Source: Bacteroidota bacterium
GTDB taxonomy: Bacteria > Bacteroidota > Bacteroidia > Chitinophagales > Chitinophagaceae
Reading direction: 5' to 3'
NCBI GenBank assembly: GCA_029561305.1
Contig: JAKQJG010000314.1
Location: 1 to 37,202, forward strand
DNA: 37,202 nt
The notes under the pieces were generated by a model. It saw only the letters and a program-made list of their open reading frames with translations. It did no database searches and was not told the origin of the DNA. Below, one piece after another: positions 1 to 8,328 of the stretch (the stretch's first letter is position 1; every line of letters starts with the position of its first letter). The position numbers were made by a program, and so were the translations under genes.

Positions 1-1393
1 CAGCACCAAAATAAACCGCCACCACATAAAAAGTAGTATCGCTGCTGCCTTGTAATATGCAGCTGAGCCTGCCAGCAAAACTATCCGGGCCGAATGTTCT
101 CATCGTGTCGATCATCATCCCCCTTGCACCACTGCCACTCATCGGTTTGATCAATGCGGTTGGCAATCCGTCGACAAATTTGGTATCGGTGCCAAACAGG
201 GCGAATAAACTTTTCATTCCACTAATGATCACGTCAAAAGTACCGCTGCTGCGGAGCAGGCTGATAGCAACCAGCATTCCCACTAAATAGGGTATGATCT
301 TTACTGCCGTTTCAAATCCACCTTTTGCACCTTCAATGAATGCATCAAACACATTTATTTTTTTATACACAGCACCAATAATGATCACAAAAAATATGAG
401 TAGTATCAAACCAGTGCTTAGTTGCTCTGAAAAAAGATTTACGCCAACTGTATTGAGTGATAGTATGAATGCAACCAGCGATGCAATAATAGCAGAAATA
501 CCCAGTATCCATCCTAAAATAACCGGTTGAACGATCTTGATCTTTTGTTTAAAAGACACCATCAGCAATGCCGCCAATGTAGCGATAAAAGTGGCGATAA
601 GGCAGGGCAGAAAAATATCTGTAGGGTTTACTGATTTTTCCCCCAACGGTCCTGTTGTGATCGCCCTGGCTGCAATAACAGTGGTTGGTATAATTGACAA
701 GCCTGCAGCATGTAAACATAAAAACATGATCTGTGCATTGCTTGCTTTTTCTTTATCAGGATTGATCTCCTGTAAACTTTCCATTGCTTTAATGCCAAAA
801 GGTGTGGCGGCATTATCAAGCCCCAGCATATTGGCACTAAAGTTCATCATCATATGCCCGTGTGCAGGGTGGCCCTTTGGCACTCCAGGAAATAATTTTG
901 AAAAGAAAGGCCCTACTATCTTTGAAAGAAACCTTATACCACCAGCTTTTTCAGCAATACTCATAAAACCCATGAACAATGCCATGATGCCGATCAAACC
1001 AATGCAGATCCTCACAGCAGCTTCGCAGGTGGCAATAATGCCATCAACCGGTTTTTGCTTTTTGCCAAGGATATATCCGGCATCAACAATCCTTATAGCA
1101 GGAAATGTTGCCTGGATCTTACTGGCTGAGTCTTTGGTAAGTATGTCTGCAATGATGTATTTTGTTTCCTTGTCGGCCTCTTTTTGAAAAACATAGCCAT
1201 ACTCTTTCATTTGCTTAGTAAGCGCAGCCGTGGAAGTACTGTCGGTTACAGAAACAAACCTGAATTCATCTTTGCTGGTGCCGGTAACCAGCCTGCCAAA
1301 GATGTCGTCCCTGCTGTCGTTAAAAAAAAACTGGAAAGCTGCAACAGATAATGCAATTATTATAAAGGCACTCCATATCCTGCTTAAGGCCAT
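1..1393 (-). CDS. SpmA/SpmB-like nucleoside-recognition (GATE) domain membrane protein, C-terminus cut by window edge
   Basis: Reading the minus strand from the ATG at 1393 gives an uninterrupted frame to the window edge (464 codons), with no stop, so the last few dozen residues are missing. The protein begins MALSRIWSAFIII, a first membrane segment, followed by a roughly 90-residue polar stretch. It then contains the SpmA-type motif ANMLGLDNAATPFGIKAM, several hydrophobic segments, and the SpmB-type motifs ALIKPMSGSGARG and LQGSSDTTFYVVAVYFG. This is the fused SpmA+SpmB arrangement found in non-sporulating Bacteroidota, where the proteins are annotated as nucleoside-recognition (GATE) domain membrane proteins. 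The name comes from spore maturation in Bacillus; sporulation is not implied, and the substrate is unknown. The polar insertion after the first membrane segment is not part of SpmA. The plus-strand frames over this region are shadows. Confidence 0.9.
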   Translation of the reverse strand, partial: MALSRIWSAFIIIALSVAAFQFFFNDSRDDIFGRLVTGTSKDEFRFVSVTDSTSTAALTKQMKEYGYVFQKEADKETKYIIADILTKDSASKIQATFPAIRIVDAGYILGKKQKPVDGIIATCEAAVRICIGLIGIMALFMGFMSIAEKAGGIRFLSKIVGPFFSKLFPGVPKGHPAHGHMMMNFSANMLGLDNAATPFGIKAMESLQEINPDKEKASNAQIMFLCLHAAGLSIIPTTVIAARAITTGPLGEKSVNPTDIFLPCLIATFIATLAALLMVSFKQKIKIVQPVILGWILGISAIIASLVAFILSLNTVGVNLFSEQLSTGLILLIFFVIIIGAVYKKINVFDAFIEGAKGGFETAVKIIPYLVGMLVAISLLRSSGTFDVIISGMKSLFALFGTDTKFVDGLPTALIKPMSGSGARGMMIDTMRTFGPDSFAGRLSCILQGSSDTTFYVVAVYFGA

Positions 1394-1494
1394 ATTGGTT
1401 TTTAGTTTACTGGTGAGTTGCGCAGGTAGTCTTACGCATAACAGGGTCAAGATAATATTTTAATAGCAAATAAGTTCTTGCTTTCTTGATGTGT

Positions 1495-1556
1495 AACCCC
1501 TTTAGCCGTTGTTTAAACCCCGTCAGCGGTTTATCACCCTGGCGGCGGTTGTCCTA
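1495..1556. repeat. Two to three imperfect ~21-bp tandem direct repeats upstream of the SpmAB-like gene
   Basis: Copies start at 1495 and 1516. Both begin AACCCC and share AGC.GTT, matching at about 15 of 21 positions by eye. A weaker third copy at about 1535-1555 shares ACCC and GC.GTTGT. They lie about 100 bp upstream of the SpmAB-like start and just past the end of the giant PKD gene. Spacing of 21 bp is two helical turns, so a tandem operator is possible. This is a visual match only. Confidence 0.35.
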
Positions 1557-1594
1557 AAATATTATAAAATCAAAAATTGGGGAAAACTCAATGA

Positions 1595-4500
1595 CTACCT
1601 CACCAGCATCACACTGCCATTTACAACACTCACTTCATTGTTGCCGCATACAAATTCTATTGAATACACATAGTTTCCTGCTGGCTGGTACTGGCCTTTG
1701 TACTTTCCATCCCACCCGCCGGATTTATCATCCAACCGGAAGTTGCCATTGATAAAAATCAACTGACCATACCGGTTAAATATCCTGAAAGAACTTACCA
1801 TTACGATACCACTGCCGAGTGGTCCAAATTTATCATTCCTGCCATCATTGTTAGGAGAGAAGGCTGTTGGCAATGATACGCTGCTGTTGTCGCATTTTAC
1901 AAACAGGTTGATCTCATCACTTGCCGTGCACCCGCCTGCATTCGTTACTTCCACTTTATAGGAGCTGTTCTTTTTGGGTGAAGCAACAGGGTTGGGACAA
2001 TCGAAGCAACTCAGGTCTGCAGAAGGCGTCCACCTGTAAGAACTGATGTCACCTGAGTAAACAGGTGCCAGCGTAACAGGGTTAGCTGAGTTCAGTGTAA
2101 TGTCATCACCCAAGTTTACATACGGTTGCTGGTAAACGCTTACGGTAATGAGGGCACTGTCAGTAAAACAGTTCAGGCTGTCGCTGGCAACTACCTTATA
2201 AATAATGGAGGCGGAAGGTGATGCAACCGGGTTATTTATTGCCGGATTGCTTAACCCTTCAGCTGGTGACCAGGTATAGATTTCCGCACCTTCCATACTC
2301 AATTGGATTGATTTGCCACTACAAATGGAAACATTGGCTGGAACACTTAAGGTTAATGCTTTTTTGACACTGATAAATACGCTATCTGTTTTTATACACC
2401 CTTCACTGTTGGATGCTGTTACATACGCATACACGTCGTCGATAGTATTGATAACCGGATCACTGCAAATAGTGCAACTTAGTGCCGCTGCAGACTGCCA
2501 GGTATACAAATCAGCTCCGCTGGCTGAAAGCTGCAGAGACGTACCAGTACATAACATGGTATCGTTACCTGCAAAAACATCAGGCAAAGGCTTAATTGTA
2601 ACTGTTGATATAGCAGTATCTGCGCATCCTTCATTGTAAGATGCAGTTAATTGAATATCGAAAGAGCCTGGATTATTAAACTGTTGAGCAGGTGGATTCT
2701 TTTCAGAAGAAACATTCCCATTGCCAAAATTCCATTTCCATATAACCGGCCCATTGTCTGTATTTAGCTGGTTGCCTGTAAAATTTATGGTGGCGGCACC
2801 ACAATAAGCAGCGCCATTTCCACTGATACTGACAGCTGGTTTACGGTACACCCGTATATAACTGTTTCTCACCATGCTGTCCTGGCAACCGTACCGGGTG
2901 GTTACAACCAGTTTTACTGTGTAATTACCAGCAGTTGCATATTGATGAACCGGGTTCACATCGGTTGAAAAACTTCCGTCTCCGAAATACCAACGGCGTG
3001 ACAAAACCGGGCTTTCTGAAAAAGATGAATCCATAAACTGTACTGGTTCTCCATTGCAAACAACCGGGTCTGCAGCTTTAAAATTGACAATGGTGCTATA
3101 TAACCTGATGGTGTCTTCACTAAATAACGGTACCGCACAACCGAGACTGTCTTTAAGGACAACTCTTGGAACAAAATTGCCAGGTATTTCATAGGTATAA
3201 TTAACAGCTGCGTTATTGGATGTGTAGGAAGTGCCGTCATTAAAATCCCATATATAGGAAACCTTATCATTCGTAACAACATTAAATGAAACCTGCAATG
3301 GTGCACAACCATTTTGTGGAAGATAACTTAATACACCGGAGGGGGCATTTATCCTGATCCTTACTGAATCAGTACTAAGGCAGGTAGCAGAACGGAAGGC
3401 AGTAAGTTTTGCAAAAAATGTTCCTGCAGTTGAATAGTAATAGTTGGGATTGGCAGTGGTGGAAAATCCGCCATCACCAAAATCCCAGGCATATCTGTTG
3501 GCATTTACAGAGGTATTGGCAAAAATGCTGCGGTAGGGGATGCACAGGCCATTGGTATCAATTGTACTAAAAGCAGCAGTAACTGTTTTAACCTGTATAT
3601 AATTTTGTTTTATCACCGTATCTGTACATCCGAATGCATCAGTTACAATTAATGTTGCGGTATAATCCCCGTCACCTGTATATTGTTTCACAGGTGTTTC
3701 TGCATTTGACGAAGAACTGTCTCCGAAACTCCAGCTGTAAGTCAGGTTTTCACCAACAGAAATATTTTGAAATTTAACATCATCATTTGGACAGGTAATA
3801 AAATTTGCAGCTGTAAAATCGGCTACAGGCTGGGAAATAGTCACAGGAAAGCTAATCATCGAACTGTCAGAACAGTTTGCAGAGTCAACTACAACCAATA
3901 TTGGGAGATACTGACCGGTACTGTTGTAGGTATGTGTAATGTTTGTTGGTGCCGACGTGTATGTCCTTGTATTTCCATCACCAAAGTCCCAATACCAATC
4001 ACTGATATTGCCCGTAGAAGAATCTATAAACTGTACTGGTTGGTTGCTGCAGCCACCCGCTGTGCTGAGAGAGAAAGCTGCATTGGGTGCTGAAATGAAT
4101 AATAAACCTGTTTGTGTTTTCGTGGAGACGCAGCCGTTAATATCTTCCACCGTTAATGATATGGTATAAAGTCCTCCGTTTTGATAGCTATGCCTTACGG
4201 TGTCTGATGTGGAGCTGCTGTCAGTTATACCATCTCCAAAATCCCAGTAATAATTGGCAATATTCGTTTTATCAGCAATTGTATTGTTGAAGGAAAATAT
4301 TTCATTTCTGCAGCCTGTGTTTTTATTTACCGTAAAGTCAGCACTGTCATTACTGATAGCTACAATAATTGAATCTGTATTTGTGCACTGTGCACTGCTG
4401 GTTGTTAATGATACAGTGTAAGATTGGTAATTACCAAACAGGTGTGTGGGGTTTTGTGCAGTGGATATTGTACCATCACCAAAATCCCAACGCCAGTTTT

Positions 4501-6388
4501 CTGCGGACACAGAACTATCTTTAAAAAATACTTCTCTTTTATTGCCGCAGTTAACTATTGGTCTGAACCGTGCAAGTCCGGGTAGTACACTGATGATATT
4601 ATTTTTGGTTACGGAATCAGCACAACCTTTATTCCATGCAATGAGCTGCACACTGTACAAGCCACTATCCAAGTATGGGTAAGAAGGGTTTTGTTCTTCG
4701 GAACTATTGCCATCACCAAATTTCCATAGCCATCTTGTTGCAGCGGGCGCAAAGCTGGTGAAATTGATTGCCGTACGGGGGCAAACCTGTGTTTGGCTGA
4801 AGTTAAAATCAACTACCGGGGGGGTGCCGGTTTGCACTGCACTATCAATTATCACAGAATCGCGGCAGCCACTTGCCGTAGTGATAAATAATTTTACGGT
4901 GTACACACCCGTATCTGAATAGATATGTGAGGGGAATTTGTCTCCGGATGTGTTGCCATTTCCGAAGTCCCATAAATAGCTGACTATACTGTCAAGAGAG
5001 CTAATGGCAGGATAGGGTCTGAAAGTGTAAGGAATGCAACCACCGCCTTCCCTGGTATCAAAACTGATAGTTGGTGCAGCAATCCTTATGTAACGGTATT
5101 TTGTTGCTGTGTTTGTGCAGCCTGGTGCATTCGTTACCGTTAGTCTTACCGCATATTCACCGTCAGTGCTGTAGGTATGGGCAGGATCCTTTGATGCGGA
5201 AGAATCTCCATCACCAAAGTCCCAGTTCCAGTACAAAGCACCCGACGAAACATCCCGGAAATTAACAAGCGCCGGTGCCAGGCAAAAGAAACTGTCTGTA
5301 GAAGTGAAATCTGCTACAGGCGGTTCTAAAACAGTTATTGTTTTAACAACAGAGTCTGTGCAACTGCCGTAATTACTGATCAGCTTTACGGTGTGGTTAC
5401 CAGCAGATGGCCATGTTATAGAAACAGTATTTCCAAACGCACTGCTTTCCTCATCAAACAGCCAGCGTGCAGCTAATGGTGCTGGTGTGCTGGCATTGGT
5501 AAGTGTCATAATTTTATTTATACAAACAGTGTCAATTGATTCAATGATGGTCTGGTTGTTTTTTATTACAAGTGTATCCCTTAATTGTAAACTGCCGGTA
5601 CAACCGATATTATTGGTTGCGGTCAGTGTTACAGAAAATATTCCACCGGTATTGTAGGTATGAGAGGGATTATTAGCAGCTGAGCTGTTGCCATCACCAA
5701 AGTTCCAAAGATAATTTACAGGGCCTGGCCCTTGTGAATTATTGGTAAACGTAATGGTTTCCGGTGGTTTGCACAATGCTGGTTGGGAAAAACCGAATGA
5801 TACCGTTAGCGGATCAGCGGCTTTAATATAAGCCAGTTTGTTCACGATGTTAAAGCAGCCTGCATCATTGGTTGCTTTTAATGAAACATTGTAATTGCCT
5901 GTCTCAGTAAAGCTGTGTGCCGGATTTTGTTCATTGCTCCTGCTCCCATCATCAAAATCCCATTCCCATGCAGTAATGCTGCCATATGTTGTACTGCTAA
6001 GGTCAGTAAAGGCTGATACAAATGGAATACAACTGGCTGAATCATCCACGGTAAAGTTTACACTGGGTTTGTCATAGACAGTAATGAAAGATGTTCTTGT
6101 GATAGTACCGGTTCCTGTGGCATTGGTCACCGTTAGTGTTACGGTATAGGTGCCGGGATTGATATAGGTGGTGGAAGGATTTTTTAAGGCTGATAAAGTG
6201 CCGTTGCCCAGATCCCAGTTCCATGCAGTGGGGCTGCCGTCTGAATTGTCGGTAAAGTTTACCACCAGCGGTGCACAGCCTGTTAAAGGGCTGGCAGAAA
6301 ACGCAGCTGCTGGCTGTGCAAAGGTTTTTAAAACTGGACAGGTGATTGCAATTGCAATCATCAAAAAAGATAGGTACAGCTTTTTCAT
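1595..6388 (-). CDS. Giant PKD-repeat surface protein with T9SS type B sorting domain (copy 1)
   Basis: The 1597-residue protein starts with a signal peptide (MKKLYLSFLMIAIAI, ending near FAQP). Fifteen PKD-type repeats of about 83 residues fill residues 25-1266. Most show the W-x-F-G-D-G core, and most carry a Cys near the start and a second one in a GC.D motif near the end. Repeat 4 has lost the GDG core (WLFDEESS). Residues 1267-1498 hold three CHU_C-associated Ig-like domains, the first and third with LSCxxC motifs. The last 99 residues are a type B (gliding-motility-associated) C-terminal domain beginning PTAFSPNNDGRNDKF and ending VNGSVMLVR. It is predicted to be exported by Sec and then by T9SS and to sit on the cell surface as an adhesin or matrix component; no enzyme domain is visible. 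It is closest in layout to the protein at 10818-15641 but has no adjacent porP-like gene, and ychF separates it from its paralogues. Confidence 0.93.
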   Translation of the reverse strand: MKKLYLSFLMIAIAITCPVLKTFAQPAAAFSASPLTGCAPLVVNFTDNSDGSPTAWNWDLGNGTLSALKNPSTTYINPGTYTVTLTVTNATGTGTITRTSFITVYDKPSVNFTVDDSASCIPFVSAFTDLSSTTYGSITAWEWDFDDGSRSNEQNPAHSFTETGNYNVSLKATNDAGCFNIVNKLAYIKAADPLTVSFGFSQPALCKPPETITFTNNSQGPGPVNYLWNFGDGNSSAANNPSHTYNTGGIFSVTLTATNNIGCTGSLQLRDTLVIKNNQTIIESIDTVCINKIMTLTNASTPAPLAARWLFDEESSAFGNTVSITWPSAGNHTVKLISNYGSCTDSVVKTITVLEPPVADFTSTDSFFCLAPALVNFRDVSSGALYWNWDFGDGDSSASKDPAHTYSTDGEYAVRLTVTNAPGCTNTATKYRYIRIAAPTISFDTREGGGCIPYTFRPYPAISSLDSIVSYLWDFGNGNTSGDKFPSHIYSDTGVYTVKLFITTASGCRDSVIIDSAVQTGTPPVVDFNFSQTQVCPRTAINFTSFAPAATRWLWKFGDGNSSEEQNPSYPYLDSGLYSVQLIAWNKGCADSVTKNNIISVLPGLARFRPIVNCGNKREVFFKDSSVSAENWRWDFGDGTISTAQNPTHLFGNYQSYTVSLTTSSAQCTNTDSIIVAISNDSADFTVNKNTGCRNEIFSFNNTIADKTNIANYYWDFGDGITDSSSTSDTVRHSYQNGGLYTISLTVEDINGCVSTKTQTGLLFISAPNAAFSLSTAGGCSNQPVQFIDSSTGNISDWYWDFGDGNTRTYTSAPTNITHTYNSTGQYLPILVVVDSANCSDSSMISFPVTISQPVADFTAANFITCPNDDVKFQNISVGENLTYSWSFGDSSSSNAETPVKQYTGDGDYTATLIVTDAFGCTDTVIKQNYIQVKTVTAAFSTIDTNGLCIPYRSIFANTSVNANRYAWDFGDGGFSTTANPNYYYSTAGTFFAKLTAFRSATCLSTDSVRIRINAPSGVLSYLPQNGCAPLQVSFNVVTNDKVSYIWDFNDGTSYTSNNAAVNYTYEIPGNFVPRVVLKDSLGCAVPLFSEDTIRLYSTIVNFKAADPVVCNGEPVQFMDSSFSESPVLSRRWYFGDGSFSTDVNPVHQYATAGNYTVKLVVTTRYGCQDSMVRNSYIRVYRKPAVSISGNGAAYCGAATINFTGNQLNTDNGPVIWKWNFGNGNVSSEKNPPAQQFNNPGSFDIQLTASYNEGCADTAISTVTIKPLPDVFAGNDTMLCTGTSLQLSASGADLYTWQSAAALSCTICSDPVINTIDDVYAYVTASNSEGCIKTDSVFISVKKALTLSVPANVSICSGKSIQLSMEGAEIYTWSPAEGLSNPAINNPVASPSASIIYKVVASDSLNCFTDSALITVSVYQQPYVNLGDDITLNSANPVTLAPVYSGDISSYRWTPSADLSCFDCPNPVASPKKNSSYKVEVTNAGGCTASDEINLFVKCDNSSVSLPTAFSPNNDGRNDKFGPLGSGIVMVSSFRIFNRYGQLIFINGNFRLDDKSGGWDGKYKGQYQPAGNYVYSIEFVCGNNEVSVVNGSVMLVR

Positions 6389-6475
6389 CAGTACAGTATT
6401 AATTCACTGTGAACGTTCTTTCGGTTTATTATTCTTCTGTTGACTAGTCATATGAACAGCTGCATTTGCCTGTTG

Positions 6476-6517
6476 CAGCATTTGTTTTGAATGACGGATC
6501 ATATAAAACAAATGCTG
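6476..6517. repeat. Perfect 13-bp inverted repeat with 16-nt loop upstream of giant PKD gene copy 1
   Basis: CAGCATTTGTTTT at 6476-6488 is matched exactly by its reverse complement AAAACAAATGCTG at 6505-6517. The repeat lies about 88 bp upstream of the PKD start codon on the minus strand. It could be a leader hairpin in the long mRNA, an operator, or a small palindromic element. No U-tract directly follows the stem on either strand, so it is not a typical intrinsic terminator. Confidence 0.7.
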
Positions 6518-6631
6518 TGCAAATCTTTTTGTAAGCCCATCACCCTTTTTTTTGGGGCGAGTTGGGAAAAATTTTCACCAGGAGCTGCCTCTCACCATTA
6601 ATTTCGCTCTCATTCATTCGGCTGCTTCCCT

Positions 6632-6639
6632 TACCTTTG
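6632..6639 (+). promoter_or_regulatory. Putative Bacteroidota -7 box for ychF
   Basis: TACCTTTG matches the TAnnTTTG consensus of Bacteroidota housekeeping promoters. The start codon is 64 bp downstream of the box, giving a leader of roughly 55-60 nt. No clear TTG -33 element was seen, which keeps the confidence moderate. Confidence 0.5.
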
Positions 6640-6652
6640 CGGCGCTGAAAAA

Positions 6653-6679
6653 AACCGGTGTTTAATTGACTAACCGGTT
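6653..6679 (+). repeat. Small inverted repeat in the presumed ychF leader
   Basis: AACCGGT at 6653-6659 pairs with ACCGGTT at 6673-6679 across a 13-nt loop. It falls between the presumed transcription start and the ychF start codon, so it could form a leader hairpin. An AT-rich run ending in a T-tract follows before the ATG. Confidence 0.4.
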
Positions 6680-6703
6680 GAAATTAAAATTTAAACTTTT
6701 TTT

Positions 6704-7801
6704 ATGGCTTTACAGGCAGGCATTGTGGGATTACCTAATGTAGGAAAATCAACTTTATTTAATGCAGTTAGTAACAGTGCCAAAGCGCAGGCAAGCAATT
6801 ATCGTTTTTGTACCATTGAACCGAATGTTGGGTTGGTAAATGTGCCAGATCCAAGACTGAATAAACTGGCAGAATTGGTGCAGCCTGACAGGATCGTACC
6901 TACGCAAATAGAAATAGTGGATATTGCCGGACTTGTTCGTGGAGCCAGTAAGGGGGAAGGGCTGGGCAATAAATTTTTAGCCAATATACGTGAAGTGGAT
7001 GCCATCATCCATGTAATCCGCTGTTTTGAGGATGATAATATTTTAAGGGAAGAAGGTGCCATCAACCCGGTAAGCGATAAGGAAATTATTGAAACGGAAC
7101 TGCAGCTAAAAGACCTTGAAAGTGTAGATAAAAAAATTCAGCGTACCGAAAAACTTGCCAAAACAGATACCAAAGCAAAAGCCGAACTCGAAATATTAGT
7201 TCGCTGTAAAGAGCATTTGGAAAAAGGTAAGAATATCATCACGCTGGGCCTGGGCAAGGAAGAAAAAGGTGCTATTGCCGACTTGTTTTTGCTTACAGAT
7301 AAACATATATTGTATGTTGCCAATGTGGATGAAGCCAGCATGCACACGGGTAATAAGTATAGCGAAGCGTTGATAGAGGCAGTGAAGAATGAGGGCAATG
7401 AAGTGATCGTAATGACCAATGCTATTGAAGCACAGATAGCTGAATTTGACAACCCGGATGACAAGGCTATGTTCATGGAGGAATATAAAATGACCGAGCC
7501 AGCTTTAGATCGTCTCATACATTCTACTTACAAGCTTTTGAACCTCTCTACCTACTTTACTGCAGGTGTACAGGAAGTAAGGGCCTGGACGATACAACAT
7601 GGCTGGAAGGCGCCACAAGCTGCCAGTGTGATTCATACAGACTTTGAAAAAGGGTTTATCAAAGCAGAAGTGATCGCTTACGATGATTTTCTTCAATACA
7701 AATCTGAAGCAGCCTGCAGGGAAAATGGCAAATTAAGAATAGAAGGGAAGGAGTATGTGGTGAAAGACGGGGATGTGATGCATTTCAGGTTTAATGTGTA
7801 A
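6704..7801 (+). CDS. ychF: Redox-regulated ATPase YchF (Obg-family)
   Basis: The 365-residue protein has the usual family length. The P-loop GLPNVGKST lies at residues 9-17, followed by the G3 region DIAGLVRGASKGEG and the NVDE motif that replaces the usual GTPase NKxD. NxxE in this position is characteristic of YchF and explains its preference for ATP. The C-terminus (HTDFEKGFIKAEVI through VKDGDVMHFRF) is the TGS domain. YchF is a cytoplasmic, ribosome-associated P-loop ATPase implicated in translation and oxidative-stress responses in other bacteria. It is transcribed away from the giant PKD gene copy 1 and converges on the NTF2-like gene; it has no obvious functional link to either. Confidence 0.97.
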   Translation: MALQAGIVGLPNVGKSTLFNAVSNSAKAQASNYRFCTIEPNVGLVNVPDPRLNKLAELVQPDRIVPTQIEIVDIAGLVRGASKGEGLGNKFLANIREVDAIIHVIRCFEDDNILREEGAINPVSDKEIIETELQLKDLESVDKKIQRTEKLAKTDTKAKAELEILVRCKEHLEKGKNIITLGLGKEEKGAIADLFLLTDKHILYVANVDEASMHTGNKYSEALIEAVKNEGNEVIVMTNAIEAQIAEFDNPDDKAMFMEEYKMTEPALDRLIHSTYKLLNLSTYFTAGVQEVRAWTIQHGWKAPQAASVIHTDFEKGFIKAEVIAYDDFLQYKSEAACRENGKLRIEGKEYVVKDGDVMHFRFNV

Positions 7802-7928
7802 GGAATGCTCCCTGGCTTTATTGTTGAATTGTTATTTGTGTGACTGATGATTTTTCTCTTTTTTCTCAACCCGGTCTGTGAGTAGAGATCTATTTCAAGT
7901 GTTATACATTCCACTACCGGCCAATCTT

Positions 7929-8279
7929 TTATTTTGATTCTATACAGTAAGAAGTAATGTACTGAATTTCATTATTATTATTAAACTCATAAATATCACA
8001 AGCAGAAACAAAGGCTACACGCTTGTTTTCTCTCAAAAACTCTGCAGTACCATTTACAACAACTTTGTTTCCTTCTTCAATTACATGCAGCGTTTTAAAA
8101 TCCGTTTCTACTGATTTAAAGTAATTGCCAACCTGCTCACAATGATCAATAATTGCCTGTTTGCCGGCAAACCTGTTTTCTTCTACTACTGTCCATGCTG
8201 CATTATCGGAAATAAAGTGGTACGTTTTTTCAAATTCTCCGTTTGAGAACGCAGTTGCTTTTTCTTTGTTAGTCATCAT
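7929..8279 (-). CDS. Small NTF2/SnoaL-like domain protein
   Basis: The 116-residue cytoplasmic protein has no signal peptide and the composition of a single cystatin/NTF2-like cone domain. An N-terminal helix is followed by W.V.E...F.GK.AI, which resembles the SnoaL-like pattern of a tryptophan-containing strand and then a GK.AI helix. After that come strands in VETDFKTLHVIEEGNKVVVNG. Function is unknown; members range from small-molecule isomerases to binding domains. Two adjacent ATG codons (8279 and 8276) are equally possible starts. It lies 49 bp downstream of the metallopeptidase-like gene in the same direction and may be cotranscribed with it. Confidence 0.75.
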   Translation of the reverse strand: MMTNKEKATAFSNGEFEKTYHFISDNAAWTVVEENRFAGKQAIIDHCEQVGNYFKSVETDFKTLHVIEEGNKVVVNGTAEFLRENKRVAFVSACDIYEFNNNNEIQYITSYCIESK

Positions 8280-8328
8280 GTGAATGTTCTTTTTTTTGAT
8301 ATCGTTCTGCCCGGCATCTATTACTGTT

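Larger units (their letters stand above)
6389..6703. other. Divergent intergenic region between giant PKD gene copy 1 and ychF
   Basis: This 315-bp gene-free stretch separates two divergently transcribed genes. It contains a perfect 13-bp inverted repeat (6476-6517), a promoter-like TAccTTTG box for ychF (6632-6639) and a 7-bp inverted repeat in the presumed ychF leader (6653-6679). No open frame worth calling was seen. It must contain the start signals of both genes; no good TAnnTTTG box was found for the minus-strand gene. Confidence 0.7.

Noticed and set aside
537-1187. A 216-codon plus-strand open frame over the left edge.
   Set aside because: It lies opposite the SpmAB-like gene, whose minus-strand product has clear SpmA and SpmB motifs; the plus-strand product looks like a shadow.
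1-1393. Sporulation in this organism, suggested by the SpmA/SpmB match.
   Set aside because: Fused SpmAB-type proteins are common in non-sporulating Bacteroidota, and no other sporulation gene is present.
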